Source: Streptomyces sp. NRRL S-646 (GTDB taxonomy: Bacteria > Actinomycetota > Actinomycetes > Streptomycetales > Streptomycetaceae). Taken from it: DNA of 25,569 bases. The translations under genes and the position numbers were made by a program. This document shows positions 7,819-15,840 of this stretch, in pieces. Every line of letters starts with the position of its first letter. Positions within the stretch are counted from its first letter, which is position 1. The stretch is from positions 1 to 25,569 of the forward strand of contig NZ_JODC01000043.1 in assembly GCF_000720765.1 (NCBI RefSeq), given 5' to 3'. The notes beneath the pieces are model-generated. The model was not told the DNA's origin, did no database searches, and saw nothing but the letters and a program-made list of their open reading frames with translations.

Positions 7819-7859
7819 CCAGCGCAACTACAAGATCACCGGACTTTGCAACACCCCTG
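7801..7859 (-). repeat. Right terminal inverted repeat
   Basis: Partner of 4060-4118 (58/59). It covers the last transposase codons and the 41 bp after the stop. Confidence 0.92.
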
Positions 7860-7869
7860 GCAGCCGTTC
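7860..7869 (+). repeat. Target site duplication, right copy
   Basis: GCAGCCGTTC, identical to 4050-4059. Deleting 4060-7869 rejoins fdh precisely (Gln-Pro-Phe-Trp-Pro). Confidence 0.92.
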
Positions 7870-8733
7870 TGGCCGGCGTATCTGACGCCCGAGCGGATCG
7901 CCGCCGCGCCGAACCCGAAGCTGGCGATCACCGCCGGCATCGGCTCCGACCACGTCGACCTGGACGCGGCGGTCGCTCACGGCGTGACGGTCGCCGAGGT
8001 GACGTACTCCAACAGCATCAGCGTCGCTGAGCACGTGGTGATGATGACACTGTCGCTGGTGCGCAACTACCTGCCCTCCCACCAGGTGGTGCTGGACGGC
8101 GGCTGGAACATCGCCGACTGCGTGGCCCGCTCGTACGACCTGGAGGGCATGCACGTCGGCACGGTCGCCGCCGGACGGATCGGGCTGGCGGTGCTGCGGC
8201 GCCTGGCGCCCTTCGACGTGAAGCTGCACTACGCCGACCGGTACCGGCTGCCGGAGGACGTCGAACGCGAACTGGGACTGGTCTGGCACGAGAGCGCGGC
8301 GGACATGGTGCCGCACTGCGACGTCGTCACCATCAACGCGCCGCTGCACCCCGAGACGGAGGGAATGTTCGGCGACGAGCTGCTGGCCACGATGAAGCGC
8401 GGCGCGTACCTCATCAACACGGCCCGCGCGAAGATCGCAGACCGCGATGCCATCGACCGGGCTCTGCGCAGCGGGCAGTTGGCCGGCTACGCGGGCGACG
8501 TCTGGTTCCCGCAACCCGCTCCCGCCGACCACCCCTGGCGAACCATGCCGCACCACGGCATGACCCCGCACATCTCGGGGTCCTCACTGTCCGCACAGGC
8601 TCGCTACGCGGCGGGGACGAGGGAGATCCTGGAGTCCTGGCTGGCCGGGAGCCCGATCCGCGACGAGTACCTGATCGTCGACGGCGGCCGGCTGGCCGGC
8701 ACCGGCGCGCATTCGTACTCCGTGAAGAAGTGA
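7870..8733 (+). pseudogene. fdh: NAD-dependent formate dehydrogenase, 3' part
   Basis: The frame resumes WPAYLTPERIAAAPNPKLAI and runs to TGA 8731-8733. Visible landmarks are GIGSDHVDL, NSISVAEHVVMM, the NAD-binding loop GTVAAGRIGLAVLRR, DVVTINAPLHPETE, GDVWFPQPAPADHPWRTMP and the catalytic-His segment TPHISGSSLSAQARYAAGTR. The end GAHSYS is characteristic of the family. The usual NTARGK loop reads NTARAK here (Gly to Ala next to the catalytic Arg). No start codon or ribosome site serves this part alone, so it is the stranded 3' half of the gene that begins at 3764. Confidence 0.93.
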
Positions 8734-8737
8734 CCAA

Positions 8738-8779
8738 GGCGGTCACCGCACGGACGACCTCGTCTGTGCGGTGACCGCC
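8738..8779 (+). terminator. Strong hairpin after fdh
   Basis: Arms 8738-8756 and 8761-8779 form a 19-bp stem with one G-U pair and a 4-base loop (ACCT), starting 5 bases after the fdh stop. There is no U-tract, as is common in high-GC actinomycetes. Confidence 0.75.
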
Positions 8780-8819
8780 GTCCATGGCACAGCGGTACGC
8801 CCCACGCCACAATTGATCT

Positions 8820-9647
8820 ATGGGGACTGTGGCAGCGTTGTACCGGTAGCCGGTGAAGTCGATGCTGGGCGAGTCGGTGATCGCCGTGGCGGTCACCGAG
8901 GCCGGGCTCTCAGGCGACCGGATGTACGCCGTACTCGACGAGACGGGCGCGGTGGGCAGTGCCAAACACCCCTGCAAGTGGGGCGCGTTGCTGCGCTGCC
9001 GAAGCCGCCTGGACGAATCCGGCACGGTCCGGGTCGTCCTCCCCGACGGCACCGCGCTGCGGGTGGAAGACCCCGACCTCGACGAGCAGCTGTCCAAGCT
9101 CCTGGGCCGGCAGGTGTTCCTCTCGGCCGCACTACCCGAGCACACCAGGTTGGAGCGTGCGGTCCCGGAGTACGAGGGCGGCGTACCGGAGACAGCACGG
9201 AAGACGGCGTCCGTCGACGCCATCGGCGAGAGCATCACGACGGGCAGCGTGGCCGCTGGCACGTTCTTCGACTTCGGCCAGGTCCATTTGGTCACCACGG
9301 CGTCTCTGGAGCGGATGCGGACGGTGTATCCCGGTGGGGACTTCGACGCGCGGCGCTTCCGGCCGAACCTGGTCGTCGACACCGATGCCGGGCCAGGCTT
9401 CCCGGAGGACGCCTGGCTCGGATCCCGCCTGAGGGTGGCGAGGCGCTGTTCCGCGTCGTGGTGCCCACGCCGCTGCGTGATCCTCGGCCACGATGAACTC
9501 CCGCCGGATTCCGGCATCATGCGGGCCGTCGCCCGCGAACACCGCGTACCGGTCTTCGACCTCGGCTGGCTCTCGTGCCTGGGCGTGTATCTGGACGTGC
9601 TGGAGGCTGGGACCGTCCAGGTGGGCGATCTCAAGTCTCCAGTCGCA
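8820..9647 (+). pseudogene. MOSC-domain protein gene with premature stop and frameshifts
   Basis: ATG 8820 begins MGTVAALYR, then TAG at 8847-8849, then PVKSMLGESVIAVAVTEAGL. Family members read YPVKSM here, so TAC has become TAG. The following sequence (GDRMYAVLDE, SAKHPCKWG, RFRPNLVVDTDAGPGF) is the MOSC N-terminal barrel and MOSC domain. At 9431-9477 the frame reads RVARRCSASWCPRRCVIL, where another frame gives GEALFRVVVPTP. Two compensating indels have scrambled ~12 residues and left the conserved Cys (RCVI) in place. After VGDL near 9640 there is no stop, and the frame runs into the antisense permease gene, so the end is lost. MOSC proteins handle molybdenum-cofactor sulfur or activated oxyanions; this copy looks dead. 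Confidence 0.8.
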
Positions 9648-9659
9648 GTCGGGACAGGG

Positions 9660-10493
9660 TCAGGTGCCCGGGCGGATGTTGGGTGCGAAGCGGGCCAGGG
9701 CGACGGTCTCGATGGCCGCGATGATGTTGTACGCCAGTGCGGACACCGCGGTGAGGACCGCGACCGAGGCCCAGAGGTGGTCGTAGTCGAAGGTGGAGGA
9801 GTCCTTGAGCATGGCGTAGCCGAGGCCCTGCCCGGTGGAGAGCCATTCGGCGAGCATCGCGCCGATCAGGGCTCCGGGGACGCCGATGCGGGCGCTGGCG
9901 AAGAACGCGGGCACCGCGCTGGGCAGCATGACCTTGCGGGCGACGGTCCAGCCTCCGGCGCCGTACGCGCGGCACAGGTCGGCGGCCTGGCGGGAGGCGG
10001 AGCGCAGGCCGAAGGCCATGGTGACCAGGGCGGGGAAGAAGACGATCAGACCGCTGATGACGGTGGTGGCCATCAGGCCGCGGCCGAAGACGAGCGTGAT
10101 GAGCGGGGTCATCGCGACCAAGGGCACGGAGCGTACGACGACCGCCATCGGAAGCAGGGCCTGTTCGACGCTGCGGAGGAGGACGAAGACGACCGCCACA
10201 CCCACCGCGGCCGCCAGCCCGGCGACGAAGCCCAACCCGGCGTCCAGCAGCGTGCGGCCCAGACCGGAGGAGACCAGGGAGCGGTGGGCGCCGGCGTCCG
10301 TACCCGTGAACAGGTAGTGGAAGATGTCGACCGGTGACTTGGCCACCAGGGGGTCCAGGTCGTAGGCCTGCAGGAAGATGATCCACAGGACGACGACGGC
10401 CGCCATCGTCACGACCACGTTCAGCAGCGGGCGCAGCACGCCCGCCGCGAAGCGCAGCGCGGGGGCCCTGTGCGTCTGTGTCGCGGTGCTCAT
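9660..10493 (-). CDS. ABC transporter permease (SsuC/TauC/ThiX-like), second subunit
   Basis: 277 residues from ATG 10493, overlapping the upstream permease stop by ATGA. Hydrophobic spans begin with LLNVVVTMAAVVVLWIIF, and the C-terminal half has the BPD_transp_1 signature (VARKVMLPSAVPAFFASAR...GVPGALIGAMLAEWLS), the cytoplasmic loop that docks on the ATPase. With its partner it forms the membrane pore of an importer of the nitrate/sulfonate/pyrimidine-precursor type. It is the last gene of the run. Its stop (9660) meets the ruined end of the MOSC gene, with no obvious terminator between. Confidence 0.9.
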   Translation of the reverse strand: MSTATQTHRAPALRFAAGVLRPLLNVVVTMAAVVVLWIIFLQAYDLDPLVAKSPVDIFHYLFTGTDAGAHRSLVSSGLGRTLLDAGLGFVAGLAAAVGVAVVFVLLRSVEQALLPMAVVVRSVPLVAMTPLITLVFGRGLMATTVISGLIVFFPALVTMAFGLRSASRQAADLCRAYGAGGWTVARKVMLPSAVPAFFASARIGVPGALIGAMLAEWLSTGQGLGYAMLKDSSTFDYDHLWASVAVLTAVSALAYNIIAAIETVALARFAPNIRPGT

Positions 10494-11269
10494 GCGTGTC
10501 CGCCTTCCACTGTCGTCGTGCGCGACCACGGCAGGGCGTAGCGGGCGACGAGCCCGACCGCGCCGTAGGCGAGGCCTGCCACCGCGCCCGAGACCAGGGC
10601 GATGCCCCAGGTGCGGGGCACGTCGAGCTGCTGCTGGGCGATGGTCATGGCGATGCCGAGGCCGCTGTCGACCCGGCCGAGATACTCGCCGATGATCGCG
10701 CCGAGCAGAGCCGCCGGACCGGCGATCTTGAGTGCGGCCAGGGTGCTGGGCAGCGCGGCGATCAGGCGGACCCGCAGCATCTGCTGCCAGCGGCCGCCGC
10801 CGTAGGCGCGTACCAGGTCGAGCGCGGCCGGGTCGGCCGAGCGCAGCCCGAGCAGTGCGCCGATGAGGGTGGTGAAGAAGACCGACAGGCCGGCCATCGC
10901 CGACATCGGCTTGTCCCCGTCGAGGACGAGGGACAGGATCGGGCCGATCGCCACGATGGGCAGGCAGTACGAGGCCACCGCGATCTGCGTGATCACCCGC
11001 TCCAGCACGGGCACCAGCAGCACCAGGATCGCCAGGCCCAGCGCCAGCCCGTTGCCGACCAGATAGCCGGTCAGGGCCTCGCCGACGGTCTGCTCGACAT
11101 GCGGACTGTAGAAGGTCCAGCCGTCGTCGAACACGCTCGCCACGACCGCCCAGGGGGTGGGCACGCCGTCCCCGGTGCCGACGACCGTGGTGGACAGCAG
11201 CGACCACGCCCCGATCAGAGCTGCGATGCCGAAGGCCCCGCCGGTCCAGGCGGAACTCCGCTCACTCAT
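10490..11269 (-). CDS. ABC transporter permease (SsuC/TauC/ThiX-like), first subunit
   Basis: 259 residues from ATG 11269; start and stop overlap both neighbours by four bases (ATGA), implying translational coupling. It has about six hydrophobic segments ([57 protein letters not shown]). Its EAA-type loop is [20 protein letters not shown] followed by [18 protein letters not shown]. It differs enough from the second permease to suggest a heterodimer. Confidence 0.9.
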   Translation of the reverse strand: MSERSSAWTGGAFGIAALIGAWSLLSTTVVGTGDGVPTPWAVVASVFDDGWTFYSPHVEQTVGEALTGYLVGNGLALGLAILVLLVPVLERVITQIAVASYCLPIVAIGPILSLVLDGDKPMSAMAGLSVFFTTLIGALLGLRSADPAALDLVRAYGGGRWQQMLRVRLIAALPSTLAALKIAGPAALLGAIIGEYLGRVDSGLGIAMTIAQQQLDVPRTWGIALVSGAVAGLAYGAVGLVARYALPWSRTTTVEGGHA

Positions 11270-12150
11270 GACGCCTCCACCGCGGGACCGTGAGCGTCGG
11301 CGGCGCTGTCGGCGGGCGGGCCGGCGAGCGAGTCGGCGCGGCCGAACAGAAGTTCCGACAACTGGTCGGCGTACGCGTGGAACTCGGGCGAGCGCATCAT
11401 CTCCGGTGTGCGGGGACGGGGCAGGTCGATGGTGACCTTCTCCAGGATCCGGCCCGGGCGGGGCGACATGACCGCGACGGTGTCACTCAGCAGCACGGCC
11501 TCGTTGATGGAGTGCGTGACGAGCAGGGTGGTCACCGCGCGGGCCTGCCAGATGCGCTGGAGTTCGAGGTTCAGCCGCTGGCGGGTCATGTCGTCCAGCG
11601 CGCCGAACGGTTCGTCCAGCAGCAGCACCTTGGGGTCGACGACCAACGAGCGGGCGATGGCCACGCGTTGCCGCATGCCGCCGGAGAGCTGGGCGGGGCG
11701 GGCCTTCTCGAAGCCTTCGAGGCCGACCAGCTTGATGAGGTCGGAGATCGCCGCCGGGTCGGCCTTGATGCCGCTGATCTCCAGCGGGAGCCGGATGTTG
11801 GCGGCGACCGAGCGCCACGGCAGCAGCGCGGCGTCCTGGAAGGCTATGCCCAGGTGGTGCCGTTTGCGGGCCGCCTCCGGGTGCTCGCCGTGCACGAGGG
11901 CCGTACCGGAGGTCGGGCTGTCGAGCCCGGCGAGGATCCGCAGCACGGTCGACTTGCCGCAGCCCGACGGCCCCAGCAGCGCGAGGAACTGCCCCTCAGC
12001 CGTGTCCAGGTCGACGCCGGCCAGTGCGGGTACGCGCTGTCGGCCGAGCTTGAACTCCTTGCTCAGCCCGCGCAGGGACAGCCCGGTGCCGGTATCGGCC
12101 GGCCCTCCGGAGTCGTCGGATGCTTCGGGAACGGCTGCTGCTGTACTCAT
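11266..12150 (-). CDS. ABC transporter ATP-binding protein (SsuB/TauB/ThiZ-like)
   Basis: 294 residues from ATG 12150. Walker A is GPSGCGKST at 60-68, the Q-loop Gln at 105 ([10 protein letters not shown]), the signature LSGGMRQR at 155-162, Walker B LLLDEP at 176-181 and the H-loop His in VTHSINEA. The RxAIARSLV...[15 protein letters not shown] block is typical of nitrate/sulfonate/taurine importers. Its stop overlaps the first permease start (ATGA). A hairpin in the 81-bp gap upstream may lower its expression relative to the binding protein. Confidence 0.95.
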   Translation of the reverse strand: MSTAAAVPEASDDSGGPADTGTGLSLRGLSKEFKLGRQRVPALAGVDLDTAEGQFLALLGPSGCGKSTVLRILAGLDSPTSGTALVHGEHPEAARKRHHLGIAFQDAALLPWRSVAANIRLPLEISGIKADPAAISDLIKLVGLEGFEKARPAQLSGGMRQRVAIARSLVVDPKVLLLDEPFGALDDMTRQRLNLELQRIWQARAVTTLLVTHSINEAVLLSDTVAVMSPRPGRILEKVTIDLPRPRTPEMMRSPEFHAYADQLSELLFGRADSLAGPPADSAADAHGPAVEAS

Positions 12151-12186
12151 CGGATGACCTCTGTGTGCGGTGCGGGTAGGGGAAGC

Positions 12187-12222
12187 CGGTACCGGCGGGC
12201 CGACGCGGCCGCACCGGTACCG
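12187..12222 (-). terminator. Intercistronic hairpin between binding protein and ATPase
   Basis: CGGTACCGG (12187-12195) pairs with CCGGTACCG (12214-12222), a 9-bp GC-rich stem in the 81-bp gap. It is a candidate partial terminator or 3'-end stabiliser giving excess binding protein over membrane components. Confidence 0.4.
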
Positions 12223-12231
12223 CCGGGGGCC

Positions 12232-13335
12232 TTAGATGAGGCTGGGGTCTTCCTTGTAGACCTCTTCGAGGATCGAGAGGTCGAAGAGCTTGTCGGCGGC
12301 GATGTCGAGGCCGCCGTACTTCAGCGTCTTGATGTTCTCGTCGATCAGCGTCTGCGTGACCGTGAACAGGCCGTTCTTCTTGGTGTCGGCGCTCACCATC
12401 AACTCGCTCTCGTCCTTGGACTCGAGGGTCTGCTCCTTGGTCGTCAGCCCGAGCCCCTTGCCGTACGTCTCGGCCGCGAGCTTCGCGCCGAGCGCCGGAT
12501 CGGCGATGTTCGCCTTCCAGCCCTTGATCTCCGCGCGCAGGAACGCCTTGAGCAGGTCACGCTGCTTGTCGATGGTGTCCTGGCGGACGATGTACGTCTC
12601 CGAGACCAGCGGATAGCCGGTGTCGGCGAGCAGCATCGTGGCGACCTTGAAGCCCTTCAGACGCAGCGCGTTCGGCTCGTTCGTCACGAAGGAGAACCAG
12701 CCGTCCACGGTGCCCTGGGTCAGGGGCAGCGGGTCGAACTGCACCGGTACCTTCGTGATCTTCGACTCGTCGAGCCCGGTCGCCTTGATGTACGCCGCCC
12801 ACACGGACTCGTTGCCCGCCTGGACTCCGATCTTCTTGCCGTACATGTCCTCCGGCTTGGCGATCGGGGCCTTGGCCATCGACATGATGCAGAACGGGTT
12901 CTTCTGGTACTGCGCACCGATGATCTTCAGTGGCGCGCCCTTGGCGACGGCCGCGCCCGTGATGTCGGGGGCGCTGATCGCCACGAGGGCCTTCTTGGTG
13001 ACGACGTCCGTCTCCATCGGCGTCGCGGACGGGCCGCCGCCGATCAGCGTGGCCTTCGAGAAGCCCTCGTCCGTGTAGTAGCCCTTGCTGTCCGCGATGT
13101 AGCTGCCCGCGAACTCGACGTTCTTGATCCACGACAGCCGGAGCGTCAGCTCACCGAAACTCTTGGAGCCGGAGGAGGCGGGGGAGGAGGCCGAGGACGA
13201 GTCCGAATCGCCGCACGCGGCGAGCAGCGGACCGCCGAGCAGGACGGCACCGCCCAACTGCAGTCCCCGCCTGAGGAAGAGACGGCGGTCGGGGGCGGCG
13301 AACGCTCTGTCGTCACTGTTCGAACTTGTGGTCAT
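12232..13335 (-). CDS. NMT1/THI5-like solute-binding lipoprotein
   Basis: ATG 13335 has AAAGGAAAG upstream; the frame is open further but the signal sequence fixes this start. 367 residues: a twin-arginine-like motif (DRRLFLRRG, Arg17-Arg18), a hydrophobic core, and lipobox LLAAC with Cys41, then a Ser-rich linker. The mature part (LTLRLSWIKNVEFAGSYIAD, GYYTDEGF) is the NMT1/SsuA-like fold of importers for sulfonates, nitrate, thiamine-pyrimidine or riboflavin. It is therefore probably exported folded, lipidated, and captures the substrate for the downstream ABC unit. The ligand cannot be named from sequence. The neighbouring oxygenases suggest an oxidisable organic molecule. Confidence 0.9.
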   Translation of the reverse strand: MTTSSNSDDRAFAAPDRRLFLRRGLQLGGAVLLGGPLLAACGDSDSSSASSPASSGSKSFGELTLRLSWIKNVEFAGSYIADSKGYYTDEGFSKATLIGGGPSATPMETDVVTKKALVAISAPDITGAAVAKGAPLKIIGAQYQKNPFCIMSMAKAPIAKPEDMYGKKIGVQAGNESVWAAYIKATGLDESKITKVPVQFDPLPLTQGTVDGWFSFVTNEPNALRLKGFKVATMLLADTGYPLVSETYIVRQDTIDKQRDLLKAFLRAEIKGWKANIADPALGAKLAAETYGKGLGLTTKEQTLESKDESELMVSADTKKNGLFTVTQTLIDENIKTLKYGGLDIAADKLFDLSILEEVYKEDPSLI

Positions 13336-13466
13336 GGCGCGCTTTCCTTTCACAGGCCGGGTCGGCACCGGCTCCTGGCTGACATGAGGAACATGGGTGG
13401 GGCTGGGCCCGGACAATGCCGGGCCGGTCTCCGGTCGAGCGTCGGCCCGGGATCAGGGATCCCGGG

Positions 13467-14282
13467 TCAGAGATCGAGGAGGAGTTCGGGGGTGCGGGCG
13501 CGGGAGCAGCAGATGGTGATCCGGTCGGTCGCCGCGCGCTCGTCCGGGGACTGGACCTCGTCGCGGTGGTCGGGTTCGCCGGCCAGGACGGGGGTTGGGC
13601 AGGCGCCGCGGATGCCCTGCTCGCAGGAGAGGTCGACCTCGACGCCGTGGGCGGAGAGGACCTCGGCGATGGTGCGGTCTGCAGGGACGGGACAGCCGGT
13701 GCCGGTGCCGGTGCTCGCGATCCGTACGGTGAACGCGGTGGCGTCTCCGGCTTTCGCCCCGTCTCCGGTTCCAGCTCCGGTTCCGGCTTCGGCACCGGTT
13801 CCGGTTTCGGCGGATGGCGGAGCCGCCGGGGCGAAGCGTTCGGTGTGAAGCTGCCCGGGGTGCCGGCCCGCAGCGGTCGCCTCGGCCACGACGTGGGTCA
13901 TGAAGCCGTCTGGCCCGCAGACATGGACGGCCGTGTCCGCTTCCGGGACTTGCAGTTCGGCGGGCAGCCCCGCGCGGACGGTGCCCCCCTGCTCGCTGTG
14001 GTGGACCACTGCCCGCTCGCCGAGAACGGAGGTCTGGAGCCGCTCCAGCCGGGGGGCCTCCGCCGCGCCGGAGGTGTAGTGGTGCAGGACGAACCACGCT
14101 CCCCGCGCGGCCAGGTCTTCGGCCATCGACAGCAGGGGTGTGATGCAGAACACGTAACGGCCATTTTCGGCGCCCGCCTCGAAGGACGGCAGGGCCCCGC
14201 CGTCCGCCGCCCGGAGTTCGTGACTGCGGCTGGTGCCGGAGGCGAGGGAGATCGTGTGGACGATGACGTCGAGTGTCTGCAC
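13467..14282 (-). CDS. Oxygenase reductase (phthalate-dioxygenase-reductase type), internally deleted and Fe-S impaired
   Basis: GTG 14282, 271 residues, 9 bp after the Rieske stop. It matches VanB/PDR-type reductases at the start (ADGGALPSFEAGA), in the NAD domain (ITPLLSMAEDLAARGAWFVL; VHVCGPDGFMTHVV) and in the C-terminal ferredoxin (VPADRTIAEVLSAHGVEVDL). Between FEAGA and RYVF the ~70 residues that should carry the flavin site (RxYS and neighbours) are absent, and the AGGIG turn before ITPLL is also gone. The cluster motif reads CEQGIRGAC instead of C-x4-C-x2-C, so one iron ligand is Arg. The frame remains open throughout. It should have passed electrons from NADH to the Rieske oxygenase; this copy probably cannot. 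It also carries a Gly/Ala/Thr-rich linker (TGTGAEAGTGAGTGDG). Confidence 0.8.
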   Translation of the reverse strand: MQTLDVIVHTISLASGTSRSHELRAADGGALPSFEAGAENGRYVFCITPLLSMAEDLAARGAWFVLHHYTSGAAEAPRLERLQTSVLGERAVVHHSEQGGTVRAGLPAELQVPEADTAVHVCGPDGFMTHVVAEATAAGRHPGQLHTERFAPAAPPSAETGTGAEAGTGAGTGDGAKAGDATAFTVRIASTGTGTGCPVPADRTIAEVLSAHGVEVDLSCEQGIRGACPTPVLAGEPDHRDEVQSPDERAATDRITICCSRARTPELLLDL

Positions 14283-14291
14283 GGTGGGCCC

Positions 14292-15332
14292 CTACGCGGT
14301 GAAGAAGTGGCTCAGGCCCAGGTCGCGCAGTCCGCGGCGGTAGGCGACGGAGCTGCGGTCGGCGGGGATGTTCACTTCGAGTCTCGGGTCGAGGGGGAGG
14401 TTCTCGGGTTTCTGGACCTCGACGACGGCGCGGTCCTCCTCGAAGACCGTGCGGTTGAAGTCGTATACGGCCTGGACGGGCTGGTCGGTGTCGAAGTTGC
14501 GGGCGATGGGGGCGAACATGCGGGTCTGGCGGGCGGAGACGGGGGAGGCGGCGTTCATGATGTTGAGCAGCCCGCCATCGGGGAAGTGCACGACGAGCGT
14601 GGCCGTGAACGGCAGGTGCACGTCGAAGTGGCGCAGCCACCGGAAGCCGGGCGGGGCCTCCTTGGTGCCGTGCGGGTAGTTGCTGACGGTGCTCCAGTAG
14701 TCGACGGAGTGGCCGTACTGGTGGCGTACCGGGGTGTAGTCGGGGACCTCGGTGTTGTCGGGGTCGCCGAAGGAGTCGAGGTGGACGAAGCCGAAGTGTG
14801 CGACGTCGAGGAAGCCCTCGACCTGGCGGCCGGCGAACGCGGCGATGTCGATCCAGGGGCAGTTGATCTGCTGAAAGCCCGCCTCGTCCCAGTGGGCCAT
14901 GGCCGGGATCACCGGGGCCGTGTCGGGCTCGGGGCGCAGGCAGGTCCACACCAGCCCGTACCGCTCGACGACGGGGTAGGTCTGCAGGTCCAGCCGGGAC
15001 GGGATCTTCGACTCAGGATGGGCCGGCACCTGCACGCACCGCCCGCCGTCACCGAAGCGCAATCCGTGATACGCGCAGGTGATGCCGTTCCCGTCGCCGC
15101 GGCCGAGGCTCAGCGGCACCCCGCGGTGCGGGCAGATGTCGTGGGCCACGACCACATTGCCGCCCACCCGATAGGCCACCAGGGTCTCGTCCAGCAGGCG
15201 CACGGCGGTCGGCGCGTCGCCGATCTCGCTCGACAGGGCGACCGGGTACCAGTGCCGGGCGAGGATCGCCCAGTCGGCGGCATCGAACGTGCAGCTGTGG
15301 GGCAGGGCAGGCCGGGGTGGAGCAGTGGTCAT
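14292..15332 (-). CDS. Rieske non-heme iron oxygenase, large subunit (VanA/phthalate-type)
   Basis: ATG 15332 is preceded by AAGGA, giving 346 residues, normal for the class. The Rieske [2Fe-2S] site is Cys67-x-His69 (CPHRG) and Cys86-x2-His89 (CAYHG). The mononuclear iron site shows in EGFLDVAHFGFVH (Asp176, His179, His184). A Glu/Asp-rich C-terminal domain completes the iron site. It hydroxylates or demethylates a small, usually aromatic, substrate using electrons from the adjacent reductase. It is the first gene of the minus-strand run and is divergent from TetR, which probably represses it. All visible ligands are intact, unlike its partner. Confidence 0.92.
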   Translation of the reverse strand: MTTAPPRPALPHSCTFDAADWAILARHWYPVALSSEIGDAPTAVRLLDETLVAYRVGGNVVVAHDICPHRGVPLSLGRGDGNGITCAYHGLRFGDGGRCVQVPAHPESKIPSRLDLQTYPVVERYGLVWTCLRPEPDTAPVIPAMAHWDEAGFQQINCPWIDIAAFAGRQVEGFLDVAHFGFVHLDSFGDPDNTEVPDYTPVRHQYGHSVDYWSTVSNYPHGTKEAPPGFRWLRHFDVHLPFTATLVVHFPDGGLLNIMNAASPVSARQTRMFAPIARNFDTDQPVQAVYDFNRTVFEEDRAVVEVQKPENLPLDPRLEVNIPADRSSVAYRRGLRDLGLSHFFTA

Positions 15333-15840
15333 GCGAAATCCTTCTGCGTGGCGCGGCTGGGAACGGCCGGACAGACACCTGTGAAGCGCGCACGCCAGTA
15401 CGGCGGCGTGGGACACGTGCGAGGCGAGAAGAGTGCGGTCCGGGGGTGGAGGCACCGTGGAACCGCAGACCGGGCAGGGCGCCGGGCGCGGTCATCGGTA
15501 CGAGGTCAGGTGTGAGAGCCCTCGGACCCCGGATGTGAACCGTGCGCCACGCGTCCGCGCGTCCAGGCCGACTGGTGGGCACGGCACCGGAGGTCCGTGC
15601 TGCACGCGCTGACGAAGCTCATCGCGCATCCCTCCGTGCTCAGTGCCGACTGTCTGCCGCCGGACGACCAAGCCGAGACTGACGCACAGAGGTTGCCCTG
15701 TCATTCCGTGTTTGTTACTTACGGGTTCCATGCCCGGTTTGGGTCGGGCGCCGAAGCGAGCGCCCGCGGAAGGCCGCCGTGTCCGTGAGTGTCCCGTCGG
15801 CCCCTGGCCGCTCGGTTACGTCCATTGAGCTGAGGGTAAT
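15333..15840. promoter_or_regulatory. 508-bp divergent intergenic region (oxygenase operon / tetR)
   Basis: No credible gene is seen. The region must hold promoters for both the oxygenase run (minus) and tetR (plus). A hairpin CGGGCG-N10-CGCCCG lies at 15745-15766. A less GC-rich stretch around 15700-15735 (TTTGTTACTTACGG) is the likeliest promoter or operator area, but I see no clear TetR palindrome. Confidence 0.45.

Larger units (their letters stand above)
4060..7859. mobile_element. 3,800-bp passenger-carrying ISAs1-family element inserted in fdh
   Basis: The element begins CAGGGGTGTTGC and ends GCAACACCCCTG. It has 59-bp terminal inverted repeats (58/59 identical) and an exact 10-bp target duplication. 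It contains, left to right, a minus-strand helical-repeat protein gene, a plus-strand membrane protein gene and a plus-strand ISAs1-type transposase gene with frameshifts. A degenerate internal copy of the terminal repeat at 6537-6563 marks the left end of the original IS. The outer left end is instead an inverted copy of the IS right end, including the last codons of the transposase. The inner IS plus an inverted right-end fragment therefore appear to have moved the DNA between them as one unit. Confidence 0.9.

Noticed and set aside
7242..8030. Plus-strand frame spanning the transposase 3' half and the element border
   Set aside because: Pro/Arg-rich out-of-frame translation of the transposase and fdh; crosses the target duplication without meaning.
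8847..8849. Recoding of the MOSC amber codon
   Set aside because: No other sign of suppression, and the gene has further frame lesions and no end, so a plain nonsense mutation is simpler.
9660..10337. Continuation of the MOSC frame through the permease gene
   Set aside because: Sequence after VGDL is the reverse of the permease gene and looks random; the apparent fusion comes from a lost stop.
11290..13848. Very long plus-strand frame (over 850 codons) across the ABC genes
   Set aside because: It is the antisense shadow of the ATPase and binding-protein genes; no domain sense and no ribosome site.
13416..15515. Long plus-strand frame opposite the Rieske and reductase genes
   Set aside because: Antisense shadow: Val/Gly/Asp-rich without domains, while the minus strand shows clear Rieske and ferredoxin motifs.
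15492..15828. Small frames on both strands in the tetR/Rieske gap
   Set aside because: No start signals and no family resemblance; the interval is better read as regulatory DNA.
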